From Psychrobacter sp. Choline-02u-9 (GTDB lineage Bacteria > Pseudomonadota > Gammaproteobacteria > Pseudomonadales > Moraxellaceae): a DNA stretch of 64,000 nucleotides. Positions 1-7,071 of the stretch are shown piece after piece. A program made the translations under genes and the position numbers. The notes beneath the pieces were generated by a model. It was not told the origin of the DNA and did not search any database. It saw nothing but the letters and a program-made list of their open reading frames with translations. Position 1 is the stretch's first letter. Every line of letters begins with the position of its first letter. The DNA lies in assembly GCF_002836505.1 (NCBI RefSeq), contig NZ_PJBF01000057.1, forward strand, positions 1 through 64,000, given 5' to 3'.

Positions 1-24
1 GAGGTGTCTTGCTATTTTTTTTAA

Positions 25-47
25 GATTACTGCTTTGAGCAGTAATC
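25..47. repeat. Perfect short hairpin
   Basis: A 10-bp perfect inverted repeat (GATTACTGCT / AGCAGTAATC) with a 3-nt loop. The T-rich stretch lies on the 5' side of the plus strand, so it does not have the layout of a terminator on either strand. Its function is unknown; it could be the edge of a lost mobile element. Confidence 0.4.
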
Positions 48-121
48 AGGGCTATTATCATTAGGCTCAAACATGTGATTCTTGCCTTGTTCATACTCAG
101 GTTTTGAGTTAAAGTTTCACT

Positions 122-192
122 AAGTCTGTTAAAGTTTGGCATGGTCTGATTCGTCTTAAAAATTACTATTATGCCTTTGCTTTAACAGACTT
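122..192. repeat. 13-bp perfect inverted repeat with 45-nt spacer
   Basis: AAGTCTGTTAAAG at 122-134 and its exact reverse complement at 180-192, followed by a run of six T. It could be a long-loop terminator or the ends of a very small non-coding insertion. No coding sequence was recognised inside. It sits just outside the gene fragments at 285-624. Confidence 0.4.
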
Positions 193-284
193 TTTTGTTT
201 TTTTGTCGTGTGCAGAGATAAATTTCTTATTTCTTGGATTGTGTTGCTAACTTTATGAATTTACTGATGTTGAACTGGGCGGTG

Positions 285-459
285 CTACACCCGAAGTAAC
301 CCATCCCAACTAAAATAATTCTGCGTCAAACGATCTCAGCTCATACTCCAAGCACGATTTGGCAAATAACAACCACTCAATGCAATTTTAGATTTGCCGT
401 ATTTGGCTTGGATCGCTTCAAAGGCTTGCATGAGATTTTCGTTTTTTTCATGTTGACTA
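285..459 (-). pseudogene. umuC (DNA polymerase V subunit) 3' fragment
   Basis: Minus-strand translation gives about 57 residues that resemble the C-terminus of UmuC-type Y-family polymerases: a helix with LMQAFEAIQAKYGKSKIALS, then AWSMS, a stop, and DRLTQNYFSWDGLLRV before a second stop at 285-287. In UmuC relatives the segment after AWSMS continues with a basic residue, so the internal TGA looks like a nonsense change from CGA. Nothing of the polymerase core remains. It abuts an unrelated gene fragment on the plus strand at about 460, which marks a rearrangement joint. The family call rests on recall of the C-terminal motif and is moderate. Confidence 0.5.
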
Positions 460-465
460 TGGTTG

Positions 466-624
466 CTGGCAGATCGCTTAGAAAAGTTGGGTGTGGAAGT
501 GGTTAATAAAGAGATGTCGAGACAGTGTATTCAAGACCGTAAGTTAATTACAGGAGATAGTCCTTTGGCATCGAATACCTTGGGTAAAATGGCAGCACAA
601 ACGCTTTTGGCCGAGGTTCAGTAG
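466..624 (+). pseudogene. DJ-1/PfpI family protein 3' fragment
   Basis: An open frame of about 52 codons ends at the stop at 622-624. It encodes a segment with [19 protein letters not shown], then [20 protein letters not shown], the typical C-terminal end of DJ-1/PfpI class I glutamine-amidotransferase-like proteins, where LITG-SP-A--LG forms the last strand and helix. An in-frame stop lies at 454-456 and no start codon fits, so the nucleophile-cysteine half of the protein is missing. A strong terminator follows immediately, so the real 3' end of the gene has been kept. Family assignment is moderate; loss of function is clear. Confidence 0.55.
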
Positions 625-642
625 TTATATTTTCTTCAATCA

Positions 643-666
643 AGAGCGCCGTGGCGCTCTTTTTTA
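643..666 (+). terminator. Rho-independent terminator after the DJ-1/PfpI remnant
   Basis: AGAGCGCC and GGCGCTCT form a GC-rich stem followed by TTTTTAT. It lies 19 bp after the stop of the plus-strand fragment and faces the convergent minus-strand gene at 749-1510. Confidence 0.75.
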
Positions 667-748
667 TGTCCAATTTGCTTGTTAAAAGTTCGATTTTTTA
701 AGCTTGGAAACTGATCTTGAATGTGGATCAAAGATTAAAATTAAGCAC

Positions 749-1510
749 TCATTTGTTCCAACCAAACTGTTTAAAAATCGCATGGCCTTGTGCAGAGCTT
801 AAAAACGTAATAAAACTTTTTGCTTCAGGATTTTTTAGACTGTGTTGAGTTAGTGCAACACCTGCATCACGGTAAATCACCAGTTCAGGTTCGATCGGGA
901 TAATTTGCCCAATGTCTGGATTACTGACTCCCCAAATATTAAACACCAACCATGCATCATAGCTGCTGTCAGTTTCCCATGCTTTTTTCGCTGTGCCTGT
1001 ATTGGGTGCATACATGGCGATATTTTTACGGAAGGATTTTGTGAGCTGAATGTTGCCCGTTCTACCTGCAATATCTTCCCACATGCCGACTTGGCCTGCG
1101 CCATGGGTGACCAAAACTTTAGTGTTTGGCCTGCTTAGATCTTTAAATCCTTGAATATGTTTGGGATTGCCTTTTCTGACTAAAATGGCAGCAGGGCGTA
1201 GGTAAATAGGCTCAATCGAGTCCTTTACGATTTTGTCGGCAAATAAGCTTTCGAAATCAGACATCATGGCTTCCGAACCACTATAGATGACGTCGGCATC
1301 AAGCTTGGCTTTGTCGCTCCATTGTGAAGTAGGGCCCGCGGTTACATGGACATCAATCCCTGTTTTATTTTTAAATTGTTTCGCTGCTTCGTGCATCGCT
1401 GGTGCTGGTCCACCTGGACCATAGACATTAATTGCCGCTATAGCATTCATTGATAAAAAGCCCAGCATGAGCGGAAAGATATAGTGGCTGAGCTTATAAT
1501 TTTTTGACAT
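749..1510 (-). CDS. AcfC-like periplasmic substrate-binding protein
   Basis: A 253-residue exported binding protein. A signal peptide covers about residues 1-26 (positive start, hydrophobic core, cleavage after AIAA). The mature protein opens with INVYGPGGPAPAMHEAAKQF, matching the 'YGPGGP' start of accessory colonization factor AcfC and other molybdate/sulfate-type type-2 periplasmic binding proteins. Such proteins bind an oxyanion or a small organic anion; the ligand here cannot be read from the sequence. No permease or ATPase gene lies next to it, so it is an orphan. AGGGA precedes the ATG at a good distance. It stands alone between pseudogene fragments, so it may be the only intact survivor of a transferred segment. 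Confidence 0.75.
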   Translation of the reverse strand: MSKNYKLSHYIFPLMLGFLSMNAIAAINVYGPGGPAPAMHEAAKQFKNKTGIDVHVTAGPTSQWSDKAKLDADVIYSGSEAMMSDFESLFADKIVKDSIEPIYLRPAAILVRKGNPKHIQGFKDLSRPNTKVLVTHGAGQVGMWEDIAGRTGNIQLTKSFRKNIAMYAPNTGTAKKAWETDSSYDAWLVFNIWGVSNPDIGQIIPIEPELVIYRDAGVALTQHSLKNPEAKSFITFLSSAQGHAIFKQFGWNK

Positions 1511-1822
1511 TTTTATTCCCTTTATTGATATGTGAATGTTGATAATATTTGTTTTGCTGATGTATTTAAATATTTATATTGTTTTTTTTGTTAAAGAGTT
1601 TTTTAAATATTAGCGCGATTTTCTTACTTAAATTTAAGTTGTAGAAAGACAGAGACATGACGGAATTTTTAATGCACTTACTCTAAAGAAACTATCAGTG
1701 AGCGTAGTGAACTCTTTTTAACTGTAGGGGACGCTTTTGCCAAAGTCTAAGGATGAGGCCAGAAAATTGGAGCGACAGCTAAGTTGCTGGGGGAAGTTGA
1801 ATTGTAAGGTCGGACTAGGAAT
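1511..1822. other. Intergenic stretch upstream of the AcfC-like gene
   Basis: AT-rich at 1511-1640, where the promoter of the gene at 749-1510 is expected. From about 1735 to 1800 a short open stretch on the plus strand (KSKDEARKLERQL and following) looks coding-like but has no start and is not recognised; it may be another gene remnant. Confidence 0.3.
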
Positions 1823-1848
1823 AAAAAGAGTGCATCGGCGCTCTTTTT
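1823..1848. terminator. Bidirectional terminator-like hairpin
   Basis: AAAAAGAGTGC pairs with GCGCTCTTTTT across a 4-nt loop with one mismatch. A-tract on one side and T-tract on the other allow function in either direction. It ends the acyl-CoA dehydrogenase remnant on the minus strand. Confidence 0.6.
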
Positions 1849-1867
1849 ATCGTTTTGACACTATTAA

Positions 1868-1993
1868 TTAGTAGTCAAAGCTAAAGTGTTCAGCGGCCAA
1901 TGACGTCATGGTTTTTGAAGGATTGACCATTCTTCAGCATGACCTTGAGTGCGCGGTAACATGCGTTCAAAGTAGAAGTCAGCCAGAAAATAC
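1868..1993 (-). pseudogene. Acyl-CoA dehydrogenase 3' fragment, frameshifted
   Basis: On the minus strand one frame reads ADFYFERMLPRTQGHAEEW and the next frame, after a shift near 1900-1915, reads KTMTSLAAEHFSFDY followed by a stop at 1868-1870. The block FYF-R-LPRT--HA with a terminal 'MALDAEHFSF'-like tail is the usual C-terminus of long acyl-CoA dehydrogenases of beta-oxidation in Moraxellaceae. Only the last about 40 residues remain, in two frames, so it is not functional. It marks the edge of the resolvase region. Confidence 0.6.
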
Positions 1994-2085
1994 CATTACG
2001 CACAAAGTTTAGTTAAGGCCAAAAAATAACGAATGTTTGCTAGGTGAACCGTACCGGGTTTGGAGACCCTCCGACATAGTGTCGT

Positions 2086-2676
2086 CTAGCCCTGCTTTAA
2101 CACCCGATAAACCGTAGCTACCCCAACACCAACCGCCTTAGCGATCTCCTCTTTTGTCATATTGCCTTGACTGTCTAATTCTCTAATACGATTGTGTTTC
2201 GTTGTATTAGGCTTCTTACCGGAGGGCTTATAGCCACTGTTAGCCAATCCCTGCTTGATACGCTCTCTACGCTTGTCGTTATCAAGCTTTGCCATCGTTG
2301 CTAATAAGTCGATCAGCATATGGTTAATCACTGTTAGGATCTCACCTGTCATGCCTTTACTTACCGTATGCGTAGTTGGTAGATCAGCCACCACCAATCG
2401 CAAGCCCTTGTCTTTGATGCGCTGCTTTAGAATTGCAAAATCATCTTGAGATAGCCTGCTTAATCTGTCCACGCTTTCAACCAGCAGAATATCGCCTTGA
2501 TCAGCGTCTTTTAATAGCTTAGCTAATACTGGCCTATCGAGCTTTGTACCACTGAAATGCTCAACGTACTCAACATGTTTAACGTTATAGCTTTGGCTAA
2601 AGGTAATCAAGTCAGACAAGGCTCTCTTAGCGTCTTGATCCTTAGTGCTGGCTCTCACATAAATACGAACGGTCAT
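2086..2676 (-). CDS. Serine recombinase (resolvase/invertase family)
   Basis: A 196-residue small serine recombinase. The N-terminal catalytic domain starts IYVRASTKDQDAKRAL, with the nucleophile serine in 'RAST' near residue 10, and continues with DRPVLAKLL and VESVDRLSRLSQDD (the conserved D-L-R block). A long E helix follows. The C-terminal helix-turn-helix covers about residues 165-196 (MTKEEIAKAVGVGVATVYRVLKQG), as in Tn3-type resolvases. AGAGGT precedes the ATG. The type is common on Acinetobacter and Psychrobacter plasmids. The upstream region carries repeated AGTCTAATG elements suited to a resolution site. It shares the family with the gene at 8441-9079 but is clearly a different subtype. 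Confidence 0.9.
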   Translation of the reverse strand: MTVRIYVRASTKDQDAKRALSDLITFSQSYNVKHVEYVEHFSGTKLDRPVLAKLLKDADQGDILLVESVDRLSRLSQDDFAILKQRIKDKGLRLVVADLPTTHTVSKGMTGEILTVINHMLIDLLATMAKLDNDKRRERIKQGLANSGYKPSGKKPNTTKHNRIRELDSQGNMTKEEIAKAVGVGVATVYRVLKQG

Positions 2677-2693
2677 AACGCGACCTCTATTAC

Positions 2694-2820
2694 TTAGACT
2701 TAATAATTAATGTTCATTGATAATAGCAAGATATTACTATCATTTAATTTTAGAAACAAGTCTAATGATAGCTAAGTTATCGTTTAGAAGTTTTATGTTT
2801 TAGGTATAGTCTAATGGTAG
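2694..2820. promoter_or_regulatory. Candidate res site upstream of the first resolvase
   Basis: Repeated elements: TTAGACT at 2694-2700, a CTATCATT/AATGATAG inverted pair at 2737-2744 and 2764-2771, and the direct repeat AGTCTAATGrTAG at 2759-2771 and 2808-2820. Resolvases of this family bind two or three such subsites upstream of their own gene, which also represses it. The layout is seen; the role is inferred. Confidence 0.45.
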
Positions 2821-2850
2821 ATTGTCAGGCGCTTTCACTGGTTCGGTACC

Positions 2851-2863
2851 CTAGTGAGGACTT
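2851..2863 (-). repeat. Flanking motif AAGTCCTCACTAG, copy 1
   Basis: CTAGTGAGGACTT, the reverse complement of the motif found twice at 19540-19552 and 19659-19671. Here it is followed on the minus strand by GGTACCGAAC, similar to the GGAACCGCGC that follows the copy at 19659. It lies at the left edge of the metal region. Confidence 0.5.
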
Positions 2864-2874
2864 AAACCTTCAGC

Positions 2875-2902
2875 TGTAGGCTAATGATAACAATAGCCTA
2901 CA
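2875..2902. repeat. 9-bp perfect inverted repeat
   Basis: TGTAGGCTA and TAGCCTACA separated by 10 nt. There is no T-run, so it is not a classic terminator. It may belong to the same recombination or end structure as the motif at 2851. Confidence 0.35.
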
Positions 2903-2982
2903 TTATTTACAGCAGCTCATTGTACATAGCAGTGTACCTTTCAACATGAAAAAATCATTCTTTTTGAAAGACTTTTATCTTT

Positions 2983-3258
2983 TTACTTTAGGTAAGTTTT
3001 TAGGATAGATAACACATCTTCTATCTCTTGTTGTCGTTGTTGTTGGGTAATGTCTTCTGCCCCTAAATGTTCTCTTATATGCTCTTCCAAGACTTCTTTC
3101 ATAAGGCCATTCACCGCGCCCTTTAATGCCGCTATTTGCTGCAAAAGAGCCATGCATTCAGGATTACCTTCTAATGACGCTTCTATTGCTACTGACTGAC
3201 CTTTGATACGTCTGATACGTCCTAGTAGCTTGCTCTTACTGTTTTGAGTGTGTGACAT
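2983..3258 (-). CDS. dmeR: RcnR/DmeR-type nickel-cobalt-responsive repressor
   Basis: A 91-residue all-helical repressor of the CsoR/RcnR/FrmR family (DUF156). The metal-site residues fall exactly where they do in E. coli RcnR: His3 (MSHT), Cys35, His60 and His64. That fingerprint points to Ni(II)/Co(II) rather than Cu(I) or formaldehyde. The family binds G-tract operators as a tetramer and releases DNA when metal binds. The divergent gene is a DmeF-type exporter, and the shared intergenic region holds a TACT-G6-T-AGTA operator overlapping the -10 of this gene, so it should repress itself and dmeF. The length is normal for the family. Confidence 0.88.
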   Translation of the reverse strand: MSHTQNSKSKLLGRIRRIKGQSVAIEASLEGNPECMALLQQIAALKGAVNGLMKEVLEEHIREHLGAEDITQQQRQQEIEDVLSILKTYLK

Positions 3259-3274
3259 TATTTTATTGCCTTAC

Positions 3275-3316
3275 ATTATACTGGGGGGTAGTATATTTAT
3301 TAATGATGTTTATAAT
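3275..3316. promoter_or_regulatory. RcnR-type operator and divergent promoters of dmeR/dmeF
   Basis: TACTGGGGGGTAGTA at 3279-3293 matches the known RcnR site pattern TACT-G6-N-AGTA. A TATAAT on the minus strand (3275-3280 read in reverse) overlaps the left arm and serves dmeR. A plus-strand TATAAT at 3311-3316 lies 17 bp after the right arm and serves dmeF, so one tetramer could block both promoters. Confidence 0.82.
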
Positions 3317-3360
3317 ACATAAGATTGCCATCTTTTTATATACAGCTAAGGATTTAAAAC

Positions 3361-4254
3361 GTGAAAGAATCAAGTATTCAGTGGGAACACTCTCATAATT
3401 TCGGTGTCGATAGTGCCCAAAACAAATCTAAAGTAAAGATTGTATTTTGGTTGACGACGATAATCATGGTTTTAGAGATCGCTGCTGGTACATGGTCTGG
3501 CTCTATGGCATTACTTGCTGATGGGTGGCACATGGGCACACATTCAGCCGCATTTCTTATCGCTATCTTTGCTTATTCGTATGCTAAAAAGAACGCTAAT
3601 AATAAATTATTTAGTTTTGGTACGGGCAAGGTAAATTATCTCGGTGGTTTTGCGAGTGCCATTGCATTAGCCATTGTCGCATTATTAATGATTTTAGAAT
3701 CAGTCCAACGAATAATAGAGCCAAATAATATATATTTTAACGAAGCCATTATCGTTGCTGTTATTGGTCTAATCGTAAACATAGTATCGGCATTTATACT
3801 TAAAGATGACCATCACCATGACCATGACCATGACCATGACCACAATATGAAAGCGGCTTATTTACACGTTTTAGCGGATGCCCTAACTTCTGTGCTTGCT
3901 ATCGTGGCGTTATTAACCGGTAAATATATGGGCATCATCTGGATTGATCCTGTCATGGGCATTGTCGGTGCAATAGTGATTCTTCACTGGTCTTATGGAT
4001 TGATCAAAGAATCGAGTACCGTGCTTTTAGATAAATCTGTTGATGTTTCAACTTTTGAGAAGATATCGCAGACTCTCGATAAGAAAAATACGATTATTAA
4101 CGATATTCATGTCTGGAAAATTGCGTCAACCCACCAAGCTGCCATCCTTTCAGTGTCCTCACCATCCCCTTTAAGTACGGAAGAATACAAAAAAATATTA
4201 TTAGAATCCTTACCTCAACTGTCTCATATGTCTGTTGAAGTTAATAAAACCTGA
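3361..4254 (+). CDS. dmeF: DmeF-type Co/Ni cation diffusion facilitator
   Basis: A 297-residue inner-membrane metal/proton antiporter that exports Co(II) and Ni(II). Six transmembrane helices are visible. The N-terminus has the DmeF mark W-H-H-F (QWEHSHNFG). The metal site includes ALLADGWHMGTHS in helix 2 and HVLADALTS in helix 5. Between helices 4 and 5 (about residues 149-162) a loop of alternating His and Asp (DDHHHDHDHDHDH) is typical for metal delivery. The start is a GTG preceded by AAGGA at 8 nt. The divergent RcnR-type regulator and shared operator support the Ni/Co assignment. Zinc as an extra substrate cannot be excluded. Confidence 0.9.
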   Translation: MKESSIQWEHSHNFGVDSAQNKSKVKIVFWLTTIIMVLEIAAGTWSGSMALLADGWHMGTHSAAFLIAIFAYSYAKKNANNKLFSFGTGKVNYLGGFASAIALAIVALLMILESVQRIIEPNNIYFNEAIIVAVIGLIVNIVSAFILKDDHHHDHDHDHDHNMKAAYLHVLADALTSVLAIVALLTGKYMGIIWIDPVMGIVGAIVILHWSYGLIKESSTVLLDKSVDVSTFEKISQTLDKKNTIINDIHVWKIASTHQAAILSVSSPSPLSTEEYKKILLESLPQLSHMSVEVNKT

Positions 4255-4460
4255 ATAGGGTTATTTGAATCTAGGAAAGTGCCTTGATAAATCAGTAGCA
4301 TAGTAAGCTTCAGAATATCAGCGCCGTATATCATTTTTTTTGAGAAAAAGTCCTTGGTAGTGCCCTTTTCAAACACTAATGCTTCCGCAATGGCAACCCC
4401 CTTCTTGTATACAGATTCAAAATCAATGACCTGAGCTCGGCCAACGCGGATGATAGTCAT
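4224..4460 (-). CDS. Small hypothetical ORF downstream of nreB
   Basis: A 78-codon frame starting with ATG inside the last 38 bp of nreB and ending inside the last 31 bp of the convergent dmeF. The protein (MTIIRVGRAQVIDFESVY...) has a natural-looking amino-acid make-up and fills the gap between two genes, but I recognise no family and see no strong ribosome-binding site. It could be translationally coupled to nreB, a gene remnant, or chance. Confidence 0.25.
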   Translation of the reverse strand: MTIIRVGRAQVIDFESVYKKGVAIAEALVFEKGTTKDFFSKKMIYGADILKLTMLLIYQGTFLDSNNPIQVLLTSTDI

Positions 4461-5745
4461 CGACTACGAAAGGATGGGTATGTCGTATCCCGTTGGGTGT
4501 AGGAGATCCAGTAGCATGGATATGACCCTCTGGTAGATTGAAATGCTCATGTTCAATCTCTGTTAAATCAATAGACGGCCAGACTCTAAAAGCCGCCCAT
4601 ACCGCTAGTGCAGCAGCACCGCCTAATACTGCAAAAGCAACAGTCATACTGTAATGAGCACCTAACCAACCTGCCAAGGGGTAAAATACCAACCAACTGA
4701 CATGAGATAAAGCAAACTGAGCGGCAAACAGTGCTGGGCGATCTTCTTGATGTGAGGATCGCCATAGCAAGCGGCCAGAGGGAGTTTGAGCAGCAGAATA
4801 ACCCAAACCTAACACGAACCATAAGGCCATAAGTGAGTTTTGTCCCATCATCAATGTACCAGCGAACATACCCACCACTAACAGCCCTACACCGCTTAAC
4901 ATGACCCTACGGTCTGTCAGCTTACTTAGTAGGCTTGGCAAAGCCAATGCAGCAATCATAGAACCAGCGCCAAAGCTCGCTAAGGCTAATGCCACTGCAC
5001 TCTGAGTGAGTCCCATGCCACCCTGAATGATTACAACCGTATTTACAAAAACCATAGACGCTGCGGCAGAAACGGCAACATTGACTGCAAGCAATCCGCG
5101 CAATCGAGGTGTGGCTAAATAGATCCGAATACCGCGCGTAGTTCTATCATAGATGCTACGACGCTCTGGTATAGCATGTGAGGGTAGTACCACCGATACG
5201 ACCAATATGGCAGAGACTAAAAATCCCAACACTGTTCCCGTAAACAGATTATGAAAGCTCATTACTGTCAGCAATGCTGCTGCTAACATGGGACTTATCA
5301 GACTTTCCATATCGTACGCAAGGCGTGAAAGTGATAAGGCTTTAGTGTAATCCTGCTCGTCAGGCAGAACATCAGGAATAGTGGCTTGAAAAGTCGGCGT
5401 GAAGGCCGCTGAGGCAGCTTGCAATACAAAGATCAGCACGTAAACTTCCCAAATCTGCGAAACAAACGGCAAAAGCAGGGCGACACCTGCTCGTATCACA
5501 TCTAGCGTTACCAACATCGTACGTTTGGGCAGTCGTTCGGCAAAGGCTGCTGCAATTGGGGCGATACCAACATAAGCAATCATCTTGATGGCCAATGCGG
5601 TTCCCATAACGACACCAGCATTACTACCTGCCAGATCAAAAGCTAATAACCCTAGCGCCACAGTAGCGAGGCCAGTTCCAATTAAAGCAATGACTTGGGC
5701 AGCAAACAAGTGACGATAAGTTCGATTCACAAAAACACTTAGCAT
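4423..5745 (-). CDS. nreB: NreB-type MFS nickel exporter with His-rich tail
   Basis: A 440-residue major-facilitator transporter with about 12 hydrophobic helices over residues 10-390. The cytoplasmic C-terminus (about 390-440) is rich in histidine (EHEH, GHIH, HTHP, DDYHP, SSGH), as in NreB of Achromobacter, which exports Ni(II). It starts 29 bp after the end of a CsoR-family regulator gene, the nreAB arrangement. AGAGG precedes the ATG. It works beside dmeF and the HupE-like gene, which makes the region a nickel-centred block. Without the tail and the context one would only call it an MFS transporter, so the metal is an inference. Confidence 0.75.
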   Translation of the reverse strand: MLSVFVNRTYRHLFAAQVIALIGTGLATVALGLLAFDLAGSNAGVVMGTALAIKMIAYVGIAPIAAAFAERLPKRTMLVTLDVIRAGVALLLPFVSQIWEVYVLIFVLQAASAAFTPTFQATIPDVLPDEQDYTKALSLSRLAYDMESLISPMLAAALLTVMSFHNLFTGTVLGFLVSAILVVSVVLPSHAIPERRSIYDRTTRGIRIYLATPRLRGLLAVNVAVSAAASMVFVNTVVIIQGGMGLTQSAVALALASFGAGSMIAALALPSLLSKLTDRRVMLSGVGLLVVGMFAGTLMMGQNSLMALWFVLGLGYSAAQTPSGRLLWRSSHQEDRPALFAAQFALSHVSWLVFYPLAGWLGAHYSMTVAFAVLGGAAALAVWAAFRVWPSIDLTEIEHEHFNLPEGHIHATGSPTPNGIRHTHPFVVDDYHPRWPSSGH

Positions 5746-5774
5746 CCGAGCCTCTTTATTTCAGCCGATGGACC

Positions 5775-6053
5775 TTATAGATAACGGGTTATTTCCTTAA
5801 ACTCATCTAGAGAGTCTTTCTGTTCTTTGTCGACAGATCCTAGTAAATCTTCAAGGCAATGATCCAAGTGGTCCTGAATTAGAACTTTCTTAGCTTGATG
5901 AATGGCATTTTCTACAGCTTGCAGCTGCTGCGCTACATCAAGACAAGTTCGTCCATCTACTAACATCTCTATCGTACTATTCAGATGACCATTTGCTTTT
6001 TTAAGGCGTGTGATAACAGCTGGATGAGACTCGTGTATGTGCGGTTTTTTCAT
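5775..6053 (-). CDS. nreA: CsoR/NreA-family metal-sensing repressor
   Basis: A 92-residue DUF156 repressor, clearly different from the RcnR-type protein at 2983-3258. It has the C-H-C set of the CsoR/InrS branch: Cys37, His62 and Cys66. A His-rich N-terminus follows (MKKPHIHESH). InrS of cyanobacteria uses a similar set for Ni(II), while CsoR uses it for Cu(I). The downstream MFS exporter with a His-rich tail and the divergent HupE-like gene favour nickel. A CsoR-type operator (C7-TA-G4) lies upstream at 6122-6135, and a TATAAT for this gene can be read on the minus strand at 6084-6089. Confidence 0.75.
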   Translation of the reverse strand: MKKPHIHESHPAVITRLKKANGHLNSTIEMLVDGRTCLDVAQQLQAVENAIHQAKKVLIQDHLDHCLEDLLGSVDKEQKDSLDEFKEITRYL

Positions 6054-6083
6054 AATGGCAGTGTCCTTCCTCTAGAGAGCGCA

Positions 6084-6142
6084 ATTATACCCGATAAAAA
6101 CTTAATTTTTTATTGACCTAATCCCCCCCTAGGGGATATCAT
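6084..6142. promoter_or_regulatory. CsoR-type operator between nreA and the hupE-like gene
   Basis: ATCCCCCCCTAGGGGATAT (6121-6139) is a G/C-tract dyad of the CsoR family. For the plus strand it fills the spacer between TTGACC (6113-6118) and TATCAT (6137-6142), 18 bp apart. For nreA a TATAAT lies at 6084-6089 on the minus strand. Occupation should shut the hupE promoter and may also affect nreA. Confidence 0.7.
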
Positions 6143-6314
6143 CTTACTCCTTAATTGCTCGGCTTGCATTTAAAAAATTCGTATTTTATGTGCCCTATCT
6201 GTAAGAAAGTGCTTTGAGGTGCCAGTCATAATTACTTTCTATTGAATGAGTTCAAAATTTTTTATTGTATTACATTAGGCCGCGTATCCATTATTTCACA
6301 CCATAGGATTCTCA

Positions 6315-7055
6315 ATGCACAGCTATGCTCATAATAGGTCAACAAGCTCGTCATGGGCGACTTGGCAGACCCGTCTGCTGTTACTTTCGGTACTGCTTTC
6401 CTGTGTCATTTTTGGCAGTAACGAAGCTTTTGCTCACGCTGTAACCGCAGGTGATAAAGGTTATATTCAGGAAATTTCAGGAGTCAATATTTTACCCTTT
6501 ATGTACTTGGGTGCTAAGCACATGATAACGGGATATGACCATATACTGTTCCTCTTCGGGGTCATCTTCTTTCTTTACCGTATGAAACATATTGGTGTCT
6601 ATGTGAGCCTATTTGCATTGGGTCATTCCACCACGATGATTTTAGGTGTGTATTTCAACATTGGTATAAATAGTTATCTGATTGATGCAATTATTGGCCT
6701 CTCTGTTGTTTATAAAGCTTTAGACAACATTGGTGCTTTCCAGCGATGGTTCGGATATCAACCAAATACAAAAATAGCGGTACTTATATTTGGTCTTTTC
6801 CATGGCTTTGGGTTGTCAACTAAGATTCTAGAATACGATATGTCTCCTGACGGCCTGCTACCTAACTTACTCGCATTTAACGTGGGTGTGGAGATTGGGC
6901 AGCTATTAGCTCTAGCAATCATATTGATTGGCATGAGCTACTGGCGACGCACGTCAAGTTTCATCCGTAACGCTTATACCGCCAACGTTGCCATGATGAG
7001 CGCAGGATTTATTTTAGTGGGCATGCAGCTTACTGGCTATTTAATGTCTCAATAA
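6315..7055 (+). CDS. HupE/UreJ-family nickel-cobalt permease-like protein
   Basis: A 246-residue membrane protein. After a signal-like N-terminus ending EAFAHA, it carries the HupE mark H-x(5)-G-x-D-H (AKHMITGYDHILFLFG). Further conserved motifs are GHSTT and LFHGFGLS, in six or so hydrophobic segments. HupE proteins move Ni(II) across the inner membrane. It is transcribed with the next gene (16-bp gap) from a promoter overlapped by a CsoR-type operator. In a resistance block an exporter or sensor role is as likely as uptake. Metal specificity is inferred from family and neighbours. Confidence 0.8.
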   Translation: MHSYAHNRSTSSSWATWQTRLLLLSVLLSCVIFGSNEAFAHAVTAGDKGYIQEISGVNILPFMYLGAKHMITGYDHILFLFGVIFFLYRMKHIGVYVSLFALGHSTTMILGVYFNIGINSYLIDAIIGLSVVYKALDNIGAFQRWFGYQPNTKIAVLIFGLFHGFGLSTKILEYDMSPDGLLPNLLAFNVGVEIGQLLALAIILIGMSYWRRTSSFIRNAYTANVAMMSAGFILVGMQLTGYLMSQ

Positions 7056-7071
7056 CCCAAGGATTTCTAAT

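Noticed and set aside
25-47. Hairpin read as a terminator
   Set aside because: The T-rich run is on the 5' side, so neither strand has stem followed by T-run.
3800-3850. CATGAC-rich tandem repeat as a CRISPR-like or satellite array
   Set aside because: It is the His-Asp loop of dmeF (alternating CAT/GAC/CAC codons) inside an intact reading frame.
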